Shown here piece after piece: positions 1 to 9,543 of a stretch of DNA of 64,000 nt (positions are counted from its first letter, which is position 1; each line of letters opens with the position of its first letter). Source of the stretch: Buttiauxella brennerae ATCC 51605 (GTDB taxonomy: Bacteria > Pseudomonadota > Gammaproteobacteria > Enterobacterales > Enterobacteriaceae). The position numbers and the translations under genes were made by a program. The notes under the pieces were generated by a model. It ran no database searches. It saw nothing but the letters and a program-made list of their open reading frames with translations, and had not been told where the DNA came from. The stretch covers positions 1-64,000 of the forward strand of contig NZ_LXER01000035.1 in the NCBI RefSeq assembly GCF_001654925.1. Reading direction: 5' to 3'.

Positions 1-92
1 GTGCCTGATAAGTGGACAACATTGTCGGGAACAATGTTGCACGTCGCTCGCGACGGCCCCGGAGGGGTGAGTATCAGGATGATACGAATACA
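1..92 (+). other. Structured non-coding segment at left edge
   Basis: No gene is recognised here. The sequence shows several nested inverted repeats: CAACATTGT (17-25) with ACAATGTTG (31-39), GTCGC (43-47) with GCGAC (50-54), CCCC (57-60) with GGGG (64-67), and an outer pair CCTGATA (4-10) with TATCAGG (72-78). A competing hairpin GTATC (71-75)/GATAC (81-85) overlaps the outer pair. A terminator follows directly. The stretch could be the 3' part of a small RNA or the tail of a transcription unit entering from the left. In E. coli an rRNA operon ends next to mobB, so an rRNA operon tail is possible but is not shown by the sequence. Confidence 0.4.
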
Positions 93-120
93 AGCCCTGT
101 ACTGACGTACAGGGCTTTTT
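92..120 (+). terminator. Rho-independent terminator, plus strand
   Basis: A 10-bp perfect stem AGCCCTGTAC (93-102) / GTACAGGGCT (107-116) with a TGAC loop runs into TTTTT on the plus strand. It ends a transcript coming from the left, outside or at the edge of the window. The minus side has no T run, so it is a poor terminator for mobB. Confidence 0.85.
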
Positions 121-176
121 GCTGTCTGCGATTTATGAAATTCCTGCCTGCTTTTCTCCGTTTGTTTCTTAAATTT

Positions 177-680
177 CTATTTTTTTAACCAGTTAACGAT
201 GAAGTCAGCGACTTGTTCAGGGTGATTAATGTCCAGGATAGGGAGTAATATGCGCAGATTTACATCACTGGCGATGGCAATGACATGGCTATCGATCGCT
301 AAATCGCCAGCATTCAGAGAAGTACCCTCTCTATAGAGCAGTATCTTGGGTACTGATTCATGCTTAAAACCCTCGACCAGTATCACATCCAGTGATGATT
401 CATCCATTCGGCTGGCAAGGTAGTAAAGATCTAACTCGTTCTCATCAGGTGTTTCAGTCATGAGTGCCCAGCGCTTTTGGCTCGCAACAATGGTTTGCGC
501 CGCTCCAGCCTTGCGTAGTTCATAACTATCTTTTCCTGGCTTATCTACATCCATATCGTGATGCGTATGTTTAATCAGCCCAAGACGAATACCTCGTTCA
601 TTCAATAAAGGAATTACTCGCTTCAACAGCGTTGTTTTCCCCGTCCCACTACAAGCTGCAAACGCTAACAATGGCAGCAT
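177..680 (-). CDS. mobB: Molybdopterin-guanine dinucleotide biosynthesis adaptor MobB
   Basis: MobB is a GTP-binding accessory protein that helps MobA attach GMP to molybdopterin, giving the MGD cofactor of DMSO reductase-family enzymes. The 167-residue product carries a P-loop at residues 8-17 ending GTGKTT, then the family-typical KHTHHDMDVDKPGKDS stretch and an ILVEGFKHE segment. Its ATG directly follows the mobA TAG, so the two are co-transcribed and probably translationally coupled. Length is close to the E. coli protein, slightly shorter at the C-terminus. Position 10 is Cys where I recall Trp in E. coli, just before the P-loop. Confidence 0.96.
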   Translation of the reverse strand: MLPLLAFAACSGTGKTTLLKRVIPLLNERGIRLGLIKHTHHDMDVDKPGKDSYELRKAGAAQTIVASQKRWALMTETPDENELDLYYLASRMDESSLDVILVEGFKHESVPKILLYREGTSLNAGDLAIDSHVIAIASDVNLRILLPILDINHPEQVADFIVNWLKK

Positions 681-1262
681 CTATTGTTTCTCCCATTGCA
701 TAAGATCTTCAGGTGTATTTACGTTGATGAAGTTTTGCATCTGATGCGCAAACAGCACAGGTTTCCCGCCCACTTCACGCAGAAAAAGCATCACTCTTCT
801 TTCACCAGCGGCCAGGTATTGCTCAAGATCCGTGATGAGTTTACGGTGCATAAGTGCAATGGTTGGATGATCTCGCTCACCATCGTTCACCCATACTGCA
901 CAGGATTCTTCTTTTTGCACCCACAGTTTATATGCCAGATCCTCGGGGATATTAGGCGTATCGCACGGGCAGAACAGAAACCATTCGCCACTCAGGTGCT
1001 GCATTGCCGACAACATTCCAGCCAGTGGCCCTGGATAATCAGGCAGTGTATCGCTCAGAACATTAACACCAACAGACTGATATATTTCGATATTTCTGTT
1101 GGCGATGATCGCCACATTACCCACTTGAGGCGCAAGCTTACTCATGATGTGTTCAAACAGGGGATGGCCATTCAGACTGATAAGTCCTTTATCCTGGCCG
1201 CCCATCCTTGTTGCTCTTCCACCGGCCAACACCACACCCGTCACTTCCGTTAAACATCTCAC
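681..1262 (-). CDS. mobA: Molybdenum cofactor guanylyltransferase MobA
   Basis: MobA transfers GMP from GTP to Mo-molybdopterin in the cytoplasm. The nucleotidyltransferase signature LAGGRATRMGGQDKG sits at residues 12-26, followed by DYPGPLAGML and the metal-binding FCPCDTP segment near residue 100. I chose a GTG start at 1262: it has an AAAAGAGGCG ribosome site 9 bases upstream and gives 193 residues, the family length. A longer in-frame reading from 1310 adds 16 residues not seen in E. coli MobA. First gene of mobA-mobB, divergent from yihD. Confidence 0.94.
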   Translation of the reverse strand: MRCLTEVTGVVLAGGRATRMGGQDKGLISLNGHPLFEHIMSKLAPQVGNVAIIANRNIEIYQSVGVNVLSDTLPDYPGPLAGMLSAMQHLSGEWFLFCPCDTPNIPEDLAYKLWVQKEESCAVWVNDGERDHPTIALMHRKLITDLEQYLAAGERRVMLFLREVGGKPVLFAHQMQNFINVNTPEDLMQWEKQ

Positions 1263-1334
1263 TAATATCGCCTCTTTTAATGTGGGTTTGAGCCTGCTAA
1301 CGTGTGACATCTCTCATGTGAAAGGAGCACAATC

Positions 1335-1604
1335 ATGAAATGTAAACGCCTTAACGAACTGCTCGAGCTACTTCAGCCCGCATGGCAGAAAGAGCCAGAT
1401 CTCAACTTGATTCAATTTTTGCAGAAACTGAGTAAAGAGTCAGGTTTTACCGGTGAATTAACCGATCTCACCGATGATGTGCTTATCTATCATCTGAAAA
1501 TGCGTGATTCTGCGAAAGATGCTGTTATTCCTGGCATTCAGAAAGACTACGAAGAAGATTTTAAGACGGCATTATTGCGCGCCCGTGGCGTAATTAAAGA
1601 GTAA
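1335..1604 (+). CDS. yihD: YihD family protein (DUF1040)
   Basis: A conserved 89-residue cytoplasmic protein of the DUF1040 family whose function is not established. It is acidic and helical in appearance, with no catalytic motif or membrane segment. A strong AAAGGAGCAC ribosome site precedes the ATG. It sits between mobAB (divergent) and srkA-dsbA, as in E. coli; Cpx-stress association of the neighbourhood is known for E. coli but I do not see a clear CpxR box here. Confidence 0.9.
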   Translation: MKCKRLNELLELLQPAWQKEPDLNLIQFLQKLSKESGFTGELTDLTDDVLIYHLKMRDSAKDAVIPGIQKDYEEDFKTALLRARGVIKE

Positions 1605-1680
1605 AAGCTTGTAAGCCAGGCCACTTTAACGGCTATGAAATGTTATCCTCAACTATTCGTATTTACAGTCGGTTGCCTGG

Positions 1681-2667
1681 ATGACAGACAGCGCTTTCAA
1701 TTTTCAAACACTACATCCGGATACCATCATGGATGCCCTTTTCGAACAGGGCATACGGGTGGATTCCGGCTTGACCCCACTCAACAGTTTTGAGAATCGC
1801 GTCTATCAGTTTCAGGACGAGGATCGCAAACGTTATGTGGTGAAGTTTTATCGCCCCCACCGCTGGTCCCCAGAGCAGATAGAAGAAGAACATCAGTTTT
1901 CCCTTGAACTGCAAGCAGATGAAGTTCCGGTCGCGGCGCCAATGCATTTCAACGGCCAAACATTACTACGTCATCAAGGCTTTATGTACGCAGTGTTTCC
2001 CAGCTTAGGCGGGAGACAATACGAAACAGATAACCTTGATCAAATGGAATGGGTGGGTCGTTACCTTGGCCGTATTCATCAAACCGGGCGCCGTAAGCAA
2101 TTTGCCGCTCGTCCTGATATCGGCTTAAATGAGTATTTGTTTGAACCGCGTGAACTGTTTGAGCATACAAAACTGATCCCAGCAGCACTCAAGAAAAACT
2201 TTCTCAAAGCCACTGATGTGCTAATCGAGGAAGTGAAACTTCGCTGGCATGGCAATTTCCAGTCACTACGATTACATGGCGACTGTCACCCGGGGAATAT
2301 TCTCTGGCGCGATGGTCCATTGTTTGTCGATCTGGATGATGCCCGTAATGGCCCGGCAATTCAGGATATCTGGATGCTTCTGAATGGTGAAAAAGCCGAG
2401 CAGAGAATGCAGCTGGAAATGATTGTTGAGGCGTATGAAGAGTTTGCCCCCTTTGAATCAGACGAAATTGCACTCATAGAACCTTTACGAGCAATGCGGA
2501 TGGTTTATTATCTCGCGTGGATAATTCGACGCTGGGATGACCCTGCTTTCCCCAGAAATTTTCCGTGGATTACAGACGAAGATTACTGGAGAACACAAAC
2601 TGCGACTTTTACAGAGCAGGTTCGGGTTCTACGTGAACCACCATTAACATTAACGCCAATGTATTAA
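1681..2667 (+). CDS. srkA: Stress response serine/threonine kinase SrkA (YihE)
   Basis: A 328-residue eukaryotic-like protein kinase of the choline/aminoglycoside phosphotransferase fold, known in E. coli to counter MazEF-linked programmed death and to respond to Cpx stress. The Brenner-type catalytic motif [12 protein letters not shown] lies near residues 198-209 and the metal-binding FVDLDDA near 214-220. Full length, close to the E. coli 328 residues. It ends 28 bases before the dsbA start, and the two form the known srkA-dsbA transcription unit; dsbA may also have its own promoter. Confidence 0.95.
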   Translation: MTDSAFNFQTLHPDTIMDALFEQGIRVDSGLTPLNSFENRVYQFQDEDRKRYVVKFYRPHRWSPEQIEEEHQFSLELQADEVPVAAPMHFNGQTLLRHQGFMYAVFPSLGGRQYETDNLDQMEWVGRYLGRIHQTGRRKQFAARPDIGLNEYLFEPRELFEHTKLIPAALKKNFLKATDVLIEEVKLRWHGNFQSLRLHGDCHPGNILWRDGPLFVDLDDARNGPAIQDIWMLLNGEKAEQRMQLEMIVEAYEEFAPFESDEIALIEPLRAMRMVYYLAWIIRRWDDPAFPRNFPWITDEDYWRTQTATFTEQVRVLREPPLTLTPMY

Positions 2668-2695
2668 TCAGTATTTATTCAGGAGAGATTTGATG

Positions 2696-3319
2696 ATGAA
2701 AAAGATTTGGCTGGCGCTGGCGGGGATGATCCTGGCATTTAGCGTGTCTGCTGCGCAGTTCACTGACGGCAAAGAGTTCGTGACTCTGGAAAAACCTGTC
2801 GCTGGTGAACCACAAGTATTAGAGTTCTTCTCTTTCTATTGCCCGCATTGCTACCAGTTTGAAGAAGTGCTTCATGTTTCTGATAATGTGAAGAAAAAGC
2901 TGCCGGAAGGCACCAAGATGACCAAATACCATGTTGAGTTCCTCGGCCCATTGGGCAAGGATCTGACTCAGGCATGGGCGGTTGCGATGGCTCTGGGCGT
3001 GGAAGACAAAATCACCGCACCAATGTTTGAAGCTGTTCAGAAAACCCAATCTGTTCAAAACGTTGCGGACATCCGTAAAGTGTTCATTGATGCTGGCATT
3101 AAAGCAGAAGAATACGATGCGGCATGGAACAGCTTTGTGGTGAAATCTCTGGTTGCTCAACAAGAGAAAGCAGCAGCTGACCTGCAATTGCAGGGTGTTC
3201 CTGCTATTTTCGTGAACGGTAAATACCAGTTGAATCCACAAGGAATGGACACCAGCAATATGGACGTATTCGTCCAGCAGTATGCTGAAGTGGCTAAGTT
3301 CCTGGTCGAGAAAAAGTAA
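2696..3319 (+). CDS. dsbA: Periplasmic thiol:disulfide oxidoreductase DsbA
   Basis: DsbA donates disulfides to exported proteins and is reoxidised by DsbB. The precursor has a signal peptide ([10 protein letters not shown], cleavage after the SAA stretch near residue 20), a thioredoxin fold with the active site CPHC in FYCPHCYQF, and the cis-proline segment GVPAIF. Three in-frame starts crowd here (TTG 2690, ATG 2693, ATG 2696); the AGGAGA site at 2681-2686 favours one of the two ATGs, and 2696 gives 207 residues matching the family. It is followed at once by a strong terminator. Confidence 0.97.
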   Translation: MKKIWLALAGMILAFSVSAAQFTDGKEFVTLEKPVAGEPQVLEFFSFYCPHCYQFEEVLHVSDNVKKKLPEGTKMTKYHVEFLGPLGKDLTQAWAVAMALGVEDKITAPMFEAVQKTQSVQNVADIRKVFIDAGIKAEEYDAAWNSFVVKSLVAQQEKAAADLQLQGVPAIFVNGKYQLNPQGMDTSNMDVFVQQYAEVAKFLVEKK

Positions 3320-3325
3320 TTAAAA

Positions 3326-3347
3326 AAGCCGGTCAATGACCGGCTTT
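3326..3347. terminator. Bidirectional terminator between dsbA and yihG
   Basis: GCCGGTC (3328-3334) pairs with GACCGGC (3338-3344), flanked by A and T runs on both sides (AAAAAAGCC...GGCTTTC). It serves the converging dsbA and yihG transcripts. Confidence 0.85.
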
Positions 3348-3350
3348 CTT

Positions 3351-4238
3351 CTATTGTTTGATACTCGTTAGCAAAGCATCTTTCTCATGCCACACCGCAT
3401 TCAACCACTGTTGAAAGCGCCGCTTAAATCCTTTGTCATTCACATAGTCACCATGCAGATCCTCTGCTATCGGCACCAGCGAAACTCTCACCACAATCCG
3501 GGTCATCTTGCCGGTTAACATATCGTAGAACGGGCTTTGCGCGTTTTCAGGATAGCAGAGCGTCACATTGAGCAGCTTGTCGAACTGTTTCCCTAATACA
3601 TTGAGCGCCATTGCGATACCCGCAGCTTTCGGTGGAAGCAGGTTTTGAAAAGCTGAGCGTGTCTGTAGACGCTTCTCTTGGGTAAACCTTGAGCCTTCGA
3701 CAAAATTCACAATCGTTGTGGGATGAGAGCGAAATTTTTCGCAGGAACGGCGGGTTGTTTCAACGTCTTTACCGCGTTGTTCCGGGTGGCTGAGTAAATA
3801 GCCACGCGAATAACGTTTCATAAAAGGCATATCCAAAGCCCAACAGGCCAGACCCATAAATGGCACCCAGGCGAGTTGCTGCTTTAAGAAGTACTTATTC
3901 ATCGGGATATGTTTACGAAATAGCACGCACAAAATGACGATATCTGCCCAGCTTCTGTGATTACAAATCAGCAAGTACCAGTTCTTTTTGCTGAGATCAT
4001 TCAGCCCTTCCACATCCCACTTCAAATGCGGATTGAGCTTAAGTAGCAAAGCCAAACCCTCGCACCAGCAGTACATCATAAAATCAGCAAATACTGAGAT
4101 TGAGCGCCAGATGATGGGGATGGGTAATAGCAGCTTAATGATGCCGGCGATAATAATGGGAACTGAGCAGGCAATAGTTACCAGAATGGTAAGAGCGACA
4201 CTCAGAATCAACGTTATCGCGGCGAATAATCTCGTCAT
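3351..4238 (-). CDS. yihG: Inner-membrane lysophospholipid acyltransferase-like protein YihG
   Basis: A PlsC-family (LPLAT) acyltransferase homologous to E. coli YihG. Two hydrophobic segments occupy roughly the first 60 residues; the acyltransferase motif NHRSWAD is at about residues 93-99 and the acyl-acceptor motif VEGSRF follows some 100 residues later. In E. coli YihG is reported as an acyltransferase with a part in phospholipid acyl composition; I infer the same here. The start is uncertain: ATG 4238 (MTRLFAAI) matches the E. coli N-terminus best, but the frame is open to ATG 4316 and neither start has a strong ribosome site. Confidence 0.9.
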   Translation of the reverse strand: MTRLFAAITLILSVALTILVTIACSVPIIIAGIIKLLLPIPIIWRSISVFADFMMYCWCEGLALLLKLNPHLKWDVEGLNDLSKKNWYLLICNHRSWADIVILCVLFRKHIPMNKYFLKQQLAWVPFMGLACWALDMPFMKRYSRGYLLSHPEQRGKDVETTRRSCEKFRSHPTTIVNFVEGSRFTQEKRLQTRSAFQNLLPPKAAGIAMALNVLGKQFDKLLNVTLCYPENAQSPFYDMLTGKMTRIVVRVSLVPIAEDLHGDYVNDKGFKRRFQQWLNAVWHEKDALLTSIKQ

Positions 4239-4685
4239 AAGTAAATTTTTCAGATGGTTAGAGAGTGTCAGTTGTCGGGGAAAGGATAATAAGGGGGAAA
4301 TTTTATCAGAAAACATTAGTAGGTGATGAAACTAAAACTGCTCATTAAAGAACAGTGTGTGATGGGGTTCCGATATTATTGCTCTAAGACATAGTTATTT
4401 TTTATATCCACATTTATAGATCATTCATGAAATCTCCTCTCAATGAATAGACAAAACATAACACCATGATAAATAATAGTATTTACCGGGGGCTGGATTT
4501 CTTTTGTATTAAGCAATCAATTGCTTAAAGAATTATGCACAAACTTATCCACAATATTGATCTTGAGGGCGATCTCGAAGATCAACAAAACTTTTCACCT
4601 TATCTGCCTCAAAAGTTCATGTTTTCAGCCAGGCTATGGCATCCTTTAGCCATAAACTAAAAAACCAGTCACGGAACGGAACATT
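4239..4685. other. polA upstream region (yihG-polA intergenic)
   Basis: About 370-450 bases without a gene, AT-rich. It must hold the divergent promoters of yihG and polA; no single -35/-10 pair stands out. The notable content is the DnaA box and inverted repeats at 4511-4585, listed separately. The rest (4317-4510) shows nothing I can name. Confidence 0.6.
4511..4585. promoter_or_regulatory. DnaA box, GATC cluster and inverted repeats before polA
   Basis: A perfect consensus DnaA box TTATCCACA lies at 4545-4553. To its left is AAGCAAT-CA-ATTGCTT (4511-4526), to its right an 8-bp inverted repeat TTGATCTT (4557-4564)/AAGATCAA (4578-4585). Three Dam sites GATC (4559, 4571, 4580) fall within 25 bases. 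DnaA stimulation of polA expression is reported for E. coli, so the box is plausibly functional; SeqA binding to the clustered GATC sites is inference. Confidence 0.55.
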
Positions 4686-7478
4686 ATGGTTCAGATTGCG
4701 CAAAACCCACTTATCCTCGTTGATGGCTCATCTTATCTCTATCGTGCCTATCACGCCTTTCCACCGCTGACCAATAGCAAAGGTGAACCGACCGGGGCAA
4801 TGTACGGCGTGCTGAATATGCTGCGCAGTCTGTTGTTGCAGTATCAACCGACGCATGCCGCTGTGGTGTTTGATGCTAAAGGCAAAACCTTCCGTGACGA
4901 GCTGTTTGAGCATTACAAATCTCACCGCCCGCCAATGCCTGACGATCTGCGTGCTCAAATTGAGCCACTCCATGCAATGGTTAAAGCTATGGGCTTGCCG
5001 CTGCTGGCTGTTTCAGGCGTGGAAGCTGATGACGTGATTGGTACTCTGGCACTTGAGGCGGAACGTGTTGGCCGCCCGGTGCTGATTAGTACCGGCGATA
5101 AAGACATGGCGCAACTGGTTACGCCGGGTGTCACGCTCATTAATACCATGACGAATACCATTCTTGGACCGGATGAAGTCCGTACCAAATATGGCGTTCC
5201 TCCAGAACTTATTATCGATTTCCTGGCATTAATGGGCGACTCCTCAGATAACATCCCTGGTGTGCCGGGTGTGGGTGAGAAAACCGCACAGGCTCTGCTG
5301 CAAGGTTTAGGTGGTCTGGACACGCTGTATGCCAACCCGGAGAAAATTGCAGAATTGACATTCCGTGGTGCGAAGACCATGGCTGCGAAGCTTGAGCAAA
5401 GCAAAGATCTTGCTTACCTCTCCTATAAGCTGGCCACTATCAAAACAGATGTGGAGCTTGAGCTGGGCTGCGAACAGTTAGAAGTCCAGCAGCCGGCAGA
5501 TGAAGAGCTTCTCGACTTATTCAAACGATATGAATTTAAACGCTGGATCACGGACGTCGAAGCCGGCAAGTGGATGCAAGCTAAGGGTGCAAAACCTGCG
5601 GCACAATCCACGAAAACGGTAGAGATTGAAGCCGAAGTTGAACCGGAAGAGCCAGCTAATGCACTCTCGCATGACAACTACGTCACCATTCTTGAAGAAA
5701 GCGTACTTGAGGAGTGGATTACCCGCCTGAAAAAAGCCCCTGTCATCGCCTTTGATACCGAAACTGACAGCCTGGATAATATCAGTGCGAATCTGGTTGG
5801 TCTGTCATTTGCCACTGAGCCGGGCGTTGCATGCTATATCCCTGTCGCGCATGACTATTTAGATGCGCCGGTACAAATTACACGTGAGCGTGCTTTAGAG
5901 CTGCTCAAGCCATTGCTTGAGGATGAAAGCGTTCTCAAAGTGGGTCAAAACCTTAAGTATGACCGTGGCATTATGCAGAACTACGGTATCGAGCTGCGTG
6001 GTATCGCGTTCGACACCATGCTGGAGTCCTACATTCTTGATAGCGTTGCGGGCCGTCATGATATGGATAGCCTGTCAGCTCGCTGGTTGAAGCACACCAC
6101 GATCACTTTTGAAGAAATTGCCGGTAAAGGTAAAAAGCAGCTGACCTTCAACCAAATAGATCTTGAGCAAGCCGGGCGTTACGCTGCAGAAGATGCAGAC
6201 GTGACCTTGCAGCTGCACCTGAAAATGTGGCCGAAACTCGAGCAGCGCGAAGGGCCTTTGAGCATCTTTAAAAACATTGAGATGCCGCTGGTGCCTGTGC
6301 TTTCACGCATTGAACGAAATGGCGTGAAGATTGATCCGGCTGTGCTGCACACACATTCTGAGCAGCTCACCAAACGTCTTGCTGAACTGGAAATCACGGC
6401 TCATGAAATCGCAGGCGAAGCCTTTAATCTGGCTTCTCCTAAGCAGCTGCAAACTATTCTGTTTGAAAAGCAGGGCATCAAGCCGCTGAAGAAAACCCCG
6501 GGTGGCGCACCGTCAACTTCTGAGGAAGTGCTGGAAGAACTGGCTCTGGATTACCCACTGCCTAAAGTTATTCTTGAGCACCGTGGCCTGGCAAAACTGA
6601 AATCGACTTACACCGATAAACTGCCATTGATGATTAACCCGAAAACCGGGCGCGTACACACCTCTTATCATCAGGCTGTTGCGGCTACCGGGCGTTTGTC
6701 ATCTACCGAACCAAACCTGCAAAACATCCCAGTGCGAAATGAAGAAGGGCGTCGTATTCGCCAGGCTTTTATTGCGCCAAAAGATTACCTGATCGTTTCT
6801 GCCGACTATTCGCAAATCGAATTGCGCATCATGGCGCATTTATCCCGCGACAAAGGGCTGCTCACTGCTTTTGCGGAAGGCAAAGATATTCACCGTGCGA
6901 CAGCCGCAGAAGTGTTTGGCCTTCCGTTGGATAGTGTTTCAGGCGAACAGCGCCGCAGTGCTAAGGCTATCAACTTTGGCCTGATTTATGGCATGAGTGC
7001 ATTTGGTTTGTCGCGTCAGCTCAATATTCCACGCAAAGAGTCGCAGAAATACATGGATCTGTACTTCGAACGTTATCCTGGTGTTCTGGAATATATGGAA
7101 CGCACTCGTAAACAGGCAAAAGAGCAGGGCTATGTCGAAACGCTGGATGGCCGTCGCCTGTACTTACCTGACATCAACTCCAGCAATGCGGCCCGTCGTG
7201 CAGGAGCTGAACGTGCGGCGATTAATGCCCCGATGCAAGGAACAGCGGCTGATATTATTAAACGCGCAATGATTGCGGTTGATGCCTGGCTGGAATCAGA
7301 AAAACCACGCGTGAAAATGATCATGCAGGTGCACGATGAATTAGTGTTTGAAGTTCACCAGGATGATTTGGCCGCCGTATCGAAGAAAATCCACGAACTG
7401 ATGGAAGGCAGTATGACACTTGATGTGCCGTTGCTGGTGGAAGTGGGCAGTGGTGCAAATTGGGATGAAGCTCACTAA
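4686..7478 (+). CDS. polA: DNA polymerase I
   Basis: Replaces RNA primers and fills repair gaps. The 930-residue product has the full three-domain layout: 5'-3' exonuclease (about 1-325, DGSSYLYRA and the [14 protein letters not shown] helix-hairpin-helix), an active 3'-5' proofreading domain (FDTETDSL near 355 and the YAAEDADVT segment near 500), and the family A polymerase with motif A DYSQIELR, motif [15 protein letters not shown] and motif C VHDELV. A linker near residues 300-330 ([17 protein letters not shown]) is the most divergent part. The ATG follows GGAACGGAACATT. Monocistronic, followed by spf. Confidence 0.98.
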   Translation: MVQIAQNPLILVDGSSYLYRAYHAFPPLTNSKGEPTGAMYGVLNMLRSLLLQYQPTHAAVVFDAKGKTFRDELFEHYKSHRPPMPDDLRAQIEPLHAMVKAMGLPLLAVSGVEADDVIGTLALEAERVGRPVLISTGDKDMAQLVTPGVTLINTMTNTILGPDEVRTKYGVPPELIIDFLALMGDSSDNIPGVPGVGEKTAQALLQGLGGLDTLYANPEKIAELTFRGAKTMAAKLEQSKDLAYLSYKLATIKTDVELELGCEQLEVQQPADEELLDLFKRYEFKRWITDVEAGKWMQAKGAKPAAQSTKTVEIEAEVEPEEPANALSHDNYVTILEESVLEEWITRLKKAPVIAFDTETDSLDNISANLVGLSFATEPGVACYIPVAHDYLDAPVQITRERALELLKPLLEDESVLKVGQNLKYDRGIMQNYGIELRGIAFDTMLESYILDSVAGRHDMDSLSARWLKHTTITFEEIAGKGKKQLTFNQIDLEQAGRYAAEDADVTLQLHLKMWPKLEQREGPLSIFKNIEMPLVPVLSRIERNGVKIDPAVLHTHSEQLTKRLAELEITAHEIAGEAFNLASPKQLQTILFEKQGIKPLKKTPGGAPSTSEEVLEELALDYPLPKVILEHRGLAKLKSTYTDKLPLMINPKTGRVHTSYHQAVAATGRLSSTEPNLQNIPVRNEEGRRIRQAFIAPKDYLIVSADYSQIELRIMAHLSRDKGLLTAFAEGKDIHRATAAEVFGLPLDSVSGEQRRSAKAINFGLIYGMSAFGLSRQLNIPRKESQKYMDLYFERYPGVLEYMERTRKQAKEQGYVETLDGRRLYLPDINSSNAARRAGAERAAINAPMQGTAADIIKRAMIAVDAWLESEKPRVKMIMQVHDELVFEVHQDDLAAVSKKIHELMEGSMTLDVPLLVEVGSGANWDEAH

Positions 7479-7613
7479 TAAAGACGGTTTATGTAACTAA
7501 GCAACATAACTCATAGCTTTTTGTGATGACGCTTCAATATCGGAGTGTAAAGGGTGAAAAAAAACTACAAAAAATGCTTTTTCAACCGAATAAAAAGGAG
7601 TAGAGTTATTTGC

Positions 7614-7722
7614 GTAGGGTACAGAGGTAAGATGTTCTATCTTTCAGACCTTTTACTTCACGTAATCGGATTTGGCTGAATATTTTAGCCGCCCCAGTCA
7701 GTAATGACTGGGGCGTTTTTTA
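7614..7722 (+). ncRNA. spf: Spot 42 regulatory RNA
   Basis: The 109-nt RNA starting GTAGGGTACAGAGGTAAG appears identical to E. coli Spot 42 as I remember it. With Hfq it represses genes of secondary carbon use (galK and many others) and is itself repressed by CRP-cAMP. It ends in the terminator GCCCCAGTCA-gtaa-TGACTGGGGC followed by T6. Its place directly downstream of polA is conserved. A possible -10 (TAGAGT, 7601-7606) and -35 (TTTTCA, 7579-7584) precede it. A TGTGA half-site at 7522 is too degenerate and far to call a CRP site with confidence. Confidence 0.97.
7632..7679 (+). CDS. spfP: SpfP, 15-residue protein encoded inside Spot 42
   Basis: An ATG at 7632 opens a 15-codon frame (MFYLSDLLLHVIGFG) ending at TGA 7677-7679, wholly inside Spot 42 RNA. 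In E. coli this same frame is reported to be translated and to act on catabolite control through CRP, making Spot 42 a dual-function RNA. The frame is intact here, preceded by GAGGTAAG as a ribosome site. Function in this organism is inferred from conservation only. Confidence 0.7.
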   Translation: MFYLSDLLLHVIGFG

Positions 7723-7766
7723 TTGCGCGCGAGTCAGGAAAAGCACGGGCGAACCCATGCCTCTTT

Positions 7767-8423
7767 TTATTCGCCAGATGTTTCGTCGTCTTCTTCTACA
7801 TCATCTTCTTCGGTCGCTGGTGGGATATCGTTATACCAACCATCGAGCTTATGACGCAGTACATCGACACCGATCTTTTTCAGCGATGAAAACGCTTCTA
7901 CCTGAATATCTCCGCCAAAGTCCACCACCGCTTCGCGCACCATTTTCAGCTGTGCTTTACGCGCGCCAGACGCCAGTTTGTCGGCCTTGGTTAACAGCAG
8001 CATCACTGGAATGCCGCTCGCAACAGCCCAGTTAATCATTTGCTGATCAAGGTCTTTCAGCGGATGACGGATATCCATCAGCACGACTAAACCTTTCAGG
8101 CTATTACGTTTTTGCAGATACTCGCCAAGCGCGCGCTGCCATTTCAGTTTTACTTCTTCCGGTACTTCCGCGTAGCCATAGCCCGGTAAATCCACTACAC
8201 GTAAGCCTTCAGCCACTTCAAACAAGTTGATGAGCTGCGTACGGCCTGGTGTTTTACTGGTACGCGCCAGGGCTTTCTGGTTGGTCAGCGTATTTAATGC
8301 GCTGGATTTCCCTGCGTTGGAGCGGCCTGCGAAAGCAACCTCAATACCGGTATCAGAAGGTAAATGGCGAATGTCCGGTGCGCTAAGCACGAAGTGGGTC
8401 AGCTGGTAATTCCAGTTTTTCAA
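7767..8423 (-). CDS. engB: Ribosome biogenesis GTPase EngB (YihA/YsxC)
   Basis: An essential TrmE-Era family GTPase needed for 50S assembly and, in E. coli, cell division. Motifs in order: G1 GRSNAGKSS, the G2 region [11 protein letters not shown]3 [10 protein letters not shown]4 TKADK, G5 SSLKK. The start is taken as TTG 8423 ([10 protein letters not shown]), with a GAGGGAG ribosome site upstream, giving 218 residues; upstream in-frame starts add a non-conserved tail. The acidic C-terminal end ([14 protein letters not shown]) is longer than in E. coli. Convergent with spf. Confidence 0.95.
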   Translation of the reverse strand: MKNWNYQLTHFVLSAPDIRHLPSDTGIEVAFAGRSNAGKSSALNTLTNQKALARTSKTPGRTQLINLFEVAEGLRVVDLPGYGYAEVPEEVKLKWQRALGEYLQKRNSLKGLVVLMDIRHPLKDLDQQMINWAVASGIPVMLLLTKADKLASGARKAQLKMVREAVVDFGGDIQVEAFSSLKKIGVDVLRHKLDGWYNDIPPATEEDDVEEDDETSGE

Positions 8424-8681
8424 AACGGTTGTCTCCCTCAGGATGAGCATTGTGGGGGATTATACCTGAACGGGGAGAAAACGCCGTGTTTCTCGGCAAG
8501 GCTGGCAGGATTACAGAAATACGCCCTTGGTTTGTAAGACATTGACCATTCATAATGACAGACAACGCAGTGTTGTTAGATGCAGACATAATTAAAAAAA
8601 TATATATAACAATGTGTTAGGTGTTATTCGATGGATTACATTAATGACTTAACCCAAATAGTCGTCTTGTAGAATCAAAGG
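8424..8681. other. engB-csrC intergenic region
   Basis: About 260 non-coding bases carrying the divergent promoters of engB and csrC. An A/T-only run lies near 8590-8610 and a TAGAAT that could be the csrC -10 at 8670-8675. TGTAAG at 8532 resembles half of a UvrY operator; I do not see the second half, so I do not call a site. No gene seen. Confidence 0.45.
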
Positions 8682-8941
8682 GTAAGAGTAAAGTAAGCGG
8701 CACAGGCAAAGGAGAGCCACCAAGGATAGCAACTCAGGATGAGGGTTCAGGATCGTCAGGATGGCGAAGAACCAGGAAAATGCCAGGAGGCAACGTCTGG
8801 AGACGTTTAAAAAGGACAAGGATTTACACGGAAGTTGTTTGCAAGGGAAAGACAGGGCGTCGAGTGCAAACAGGGATTGTGTGACCTTATATAGGTCCAG
8901 AGACAAGAAAAAGGCGACAGGTTAACCTGCCGCCTTTTTTC
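8682..8941 (+). ncRNA. csrC: CsrC, CsrA-sequestering RNA
   Basis: CsrC titrates the carbon storage regulator CsrA. The segment holds about a dozen GGA motifs, many in the CAGGA(T) context typical of CsrA sites (8728-8870), lies between engB and yihI exactly as in E. coli, and ends with GGCGACAGG-ttaa-CCTGCCGCC followed by T6 (8913-8940). One A/C mismatch interrupts that stem. The 5' end is estimated from TAGAAT at 8670-8675. Overlapping short reading frames are not credible genes. In E. coli BarA-UvrY controls it. Confidence 0.9.
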
Positions 8942-9009
8942 TTTGCTTGCTTTCTGCTAGATTCCGCCGCAATTCTATACTGAATAAAAATGGCTCAAGA
9001 TAATTTATT

Positions 9010-9531
9010 ATGAAGCAACAAAACTCAGCAGCACCCGGTTCCAAACCTTCAAAAGCACGTCGCAAAACGCGTGAAGAGATCGATCGTGAAGCACGTGACC
9101 GTAAGCGTGAGAAAAAACGCAGCGGGCACGCAGCGGGTAGCCGTTCAACCGGTGGCACGCAGGAAAAAAGTGGAAGTGGCAGCTCACAGGCTAAAGATCC
9201 GCGCATTGGCAGCAAAAAACCAATCGCCCTGGGCGTAACTGAAGTCCAGGTCAAAAAACCTAAACAGCACAAACCTAAAGTCGAGAAACCTATGCTAACA
9301 CCACAGGCTGAACTGGATTTGCTGGAGAACGATGAGCGCCTGGATGCGCTGTTAGAGCGTCTTGAAGAAGGTGAAACACTCAACGCAGAAGAGCAGGCTT
9401 GGGTTAACGCTAAGCTTGATCGCATCGATGCGCTGATGGCTGAACTCGGCATCGCCTATGAAGATGACGAAGATGAAGAAGAAAAAGAGAAAGGCGATGA
9501 TTTAATGCGTCTGCTCAAAGGCACCGACTAA
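9010..9531 (+). CDS. yihI: Der GTPase-activating protein YihI
   Basis: YihI stimulates GTP hydrolysis by the ribosome assembly GTPase Der and is thought to delay 50S maturation. The 173 residues show the usual composition: a very basic N-terminal half ([20 protein letters not shown]), a central [11 protein letters not shown] segment, and an acidic C-terminal tail ([13 protein letters not shown]). The central helical pair [20 protein letters not shown] is the conserved core. The ribosome site before ATG 9010 is weak. Ends 12 bases before a small ORF that leads into hemN. Confidence 0.94.
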   Translation: MKQQNSAAPGSKPSKARRKTREEIDREARDRKREKKRSGHAAGSRSTGGTQEKSGSGSSQAKDPRIGSKKPIALGVTEVQVKKPKQHKPKVEKPMLTPQAELDLLENDERLDALLERLEEGETLNAEEQAWVNAKLDRIDALMAELGIAYEDDEDEEEKEKGDDLMRLLKGTD

Positions 9532-9543
9532 CGGTAAATCTCA

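Noticed and set aside
4-78. A 75-base segment with a 7-bp closing stem, suggestive of a tRNA
   Set aside because: The inner arms are in the wrong places and sizes, there is no TTC-type T loop and no anticodon arm geometry. It is not a tRNA.
684-1253. A 189-codon plus-strand frame opposite mobA
   Set aside because: Antisense to mobA; it has no ribosome site or recognisable domain, and the mobA frame carries all expected motifs.
1605-1680. CpxR box before srkA
   Set aside because: E. coli has Cpx control here, but I see only a single TTTAC word and no properly spaced pair.
7522-7537. CRP site before spf
   Set aside because: TGTGA-N6-TTCAA matches one half only and lies about 85 bases from the RNA start; it was not strong enough to annotate.
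8649-8906. An 85-codon minus-strand frame over csrC
   Set aside because: It is antisense to a recognised non-coding RNA and lacks a ribosome site.
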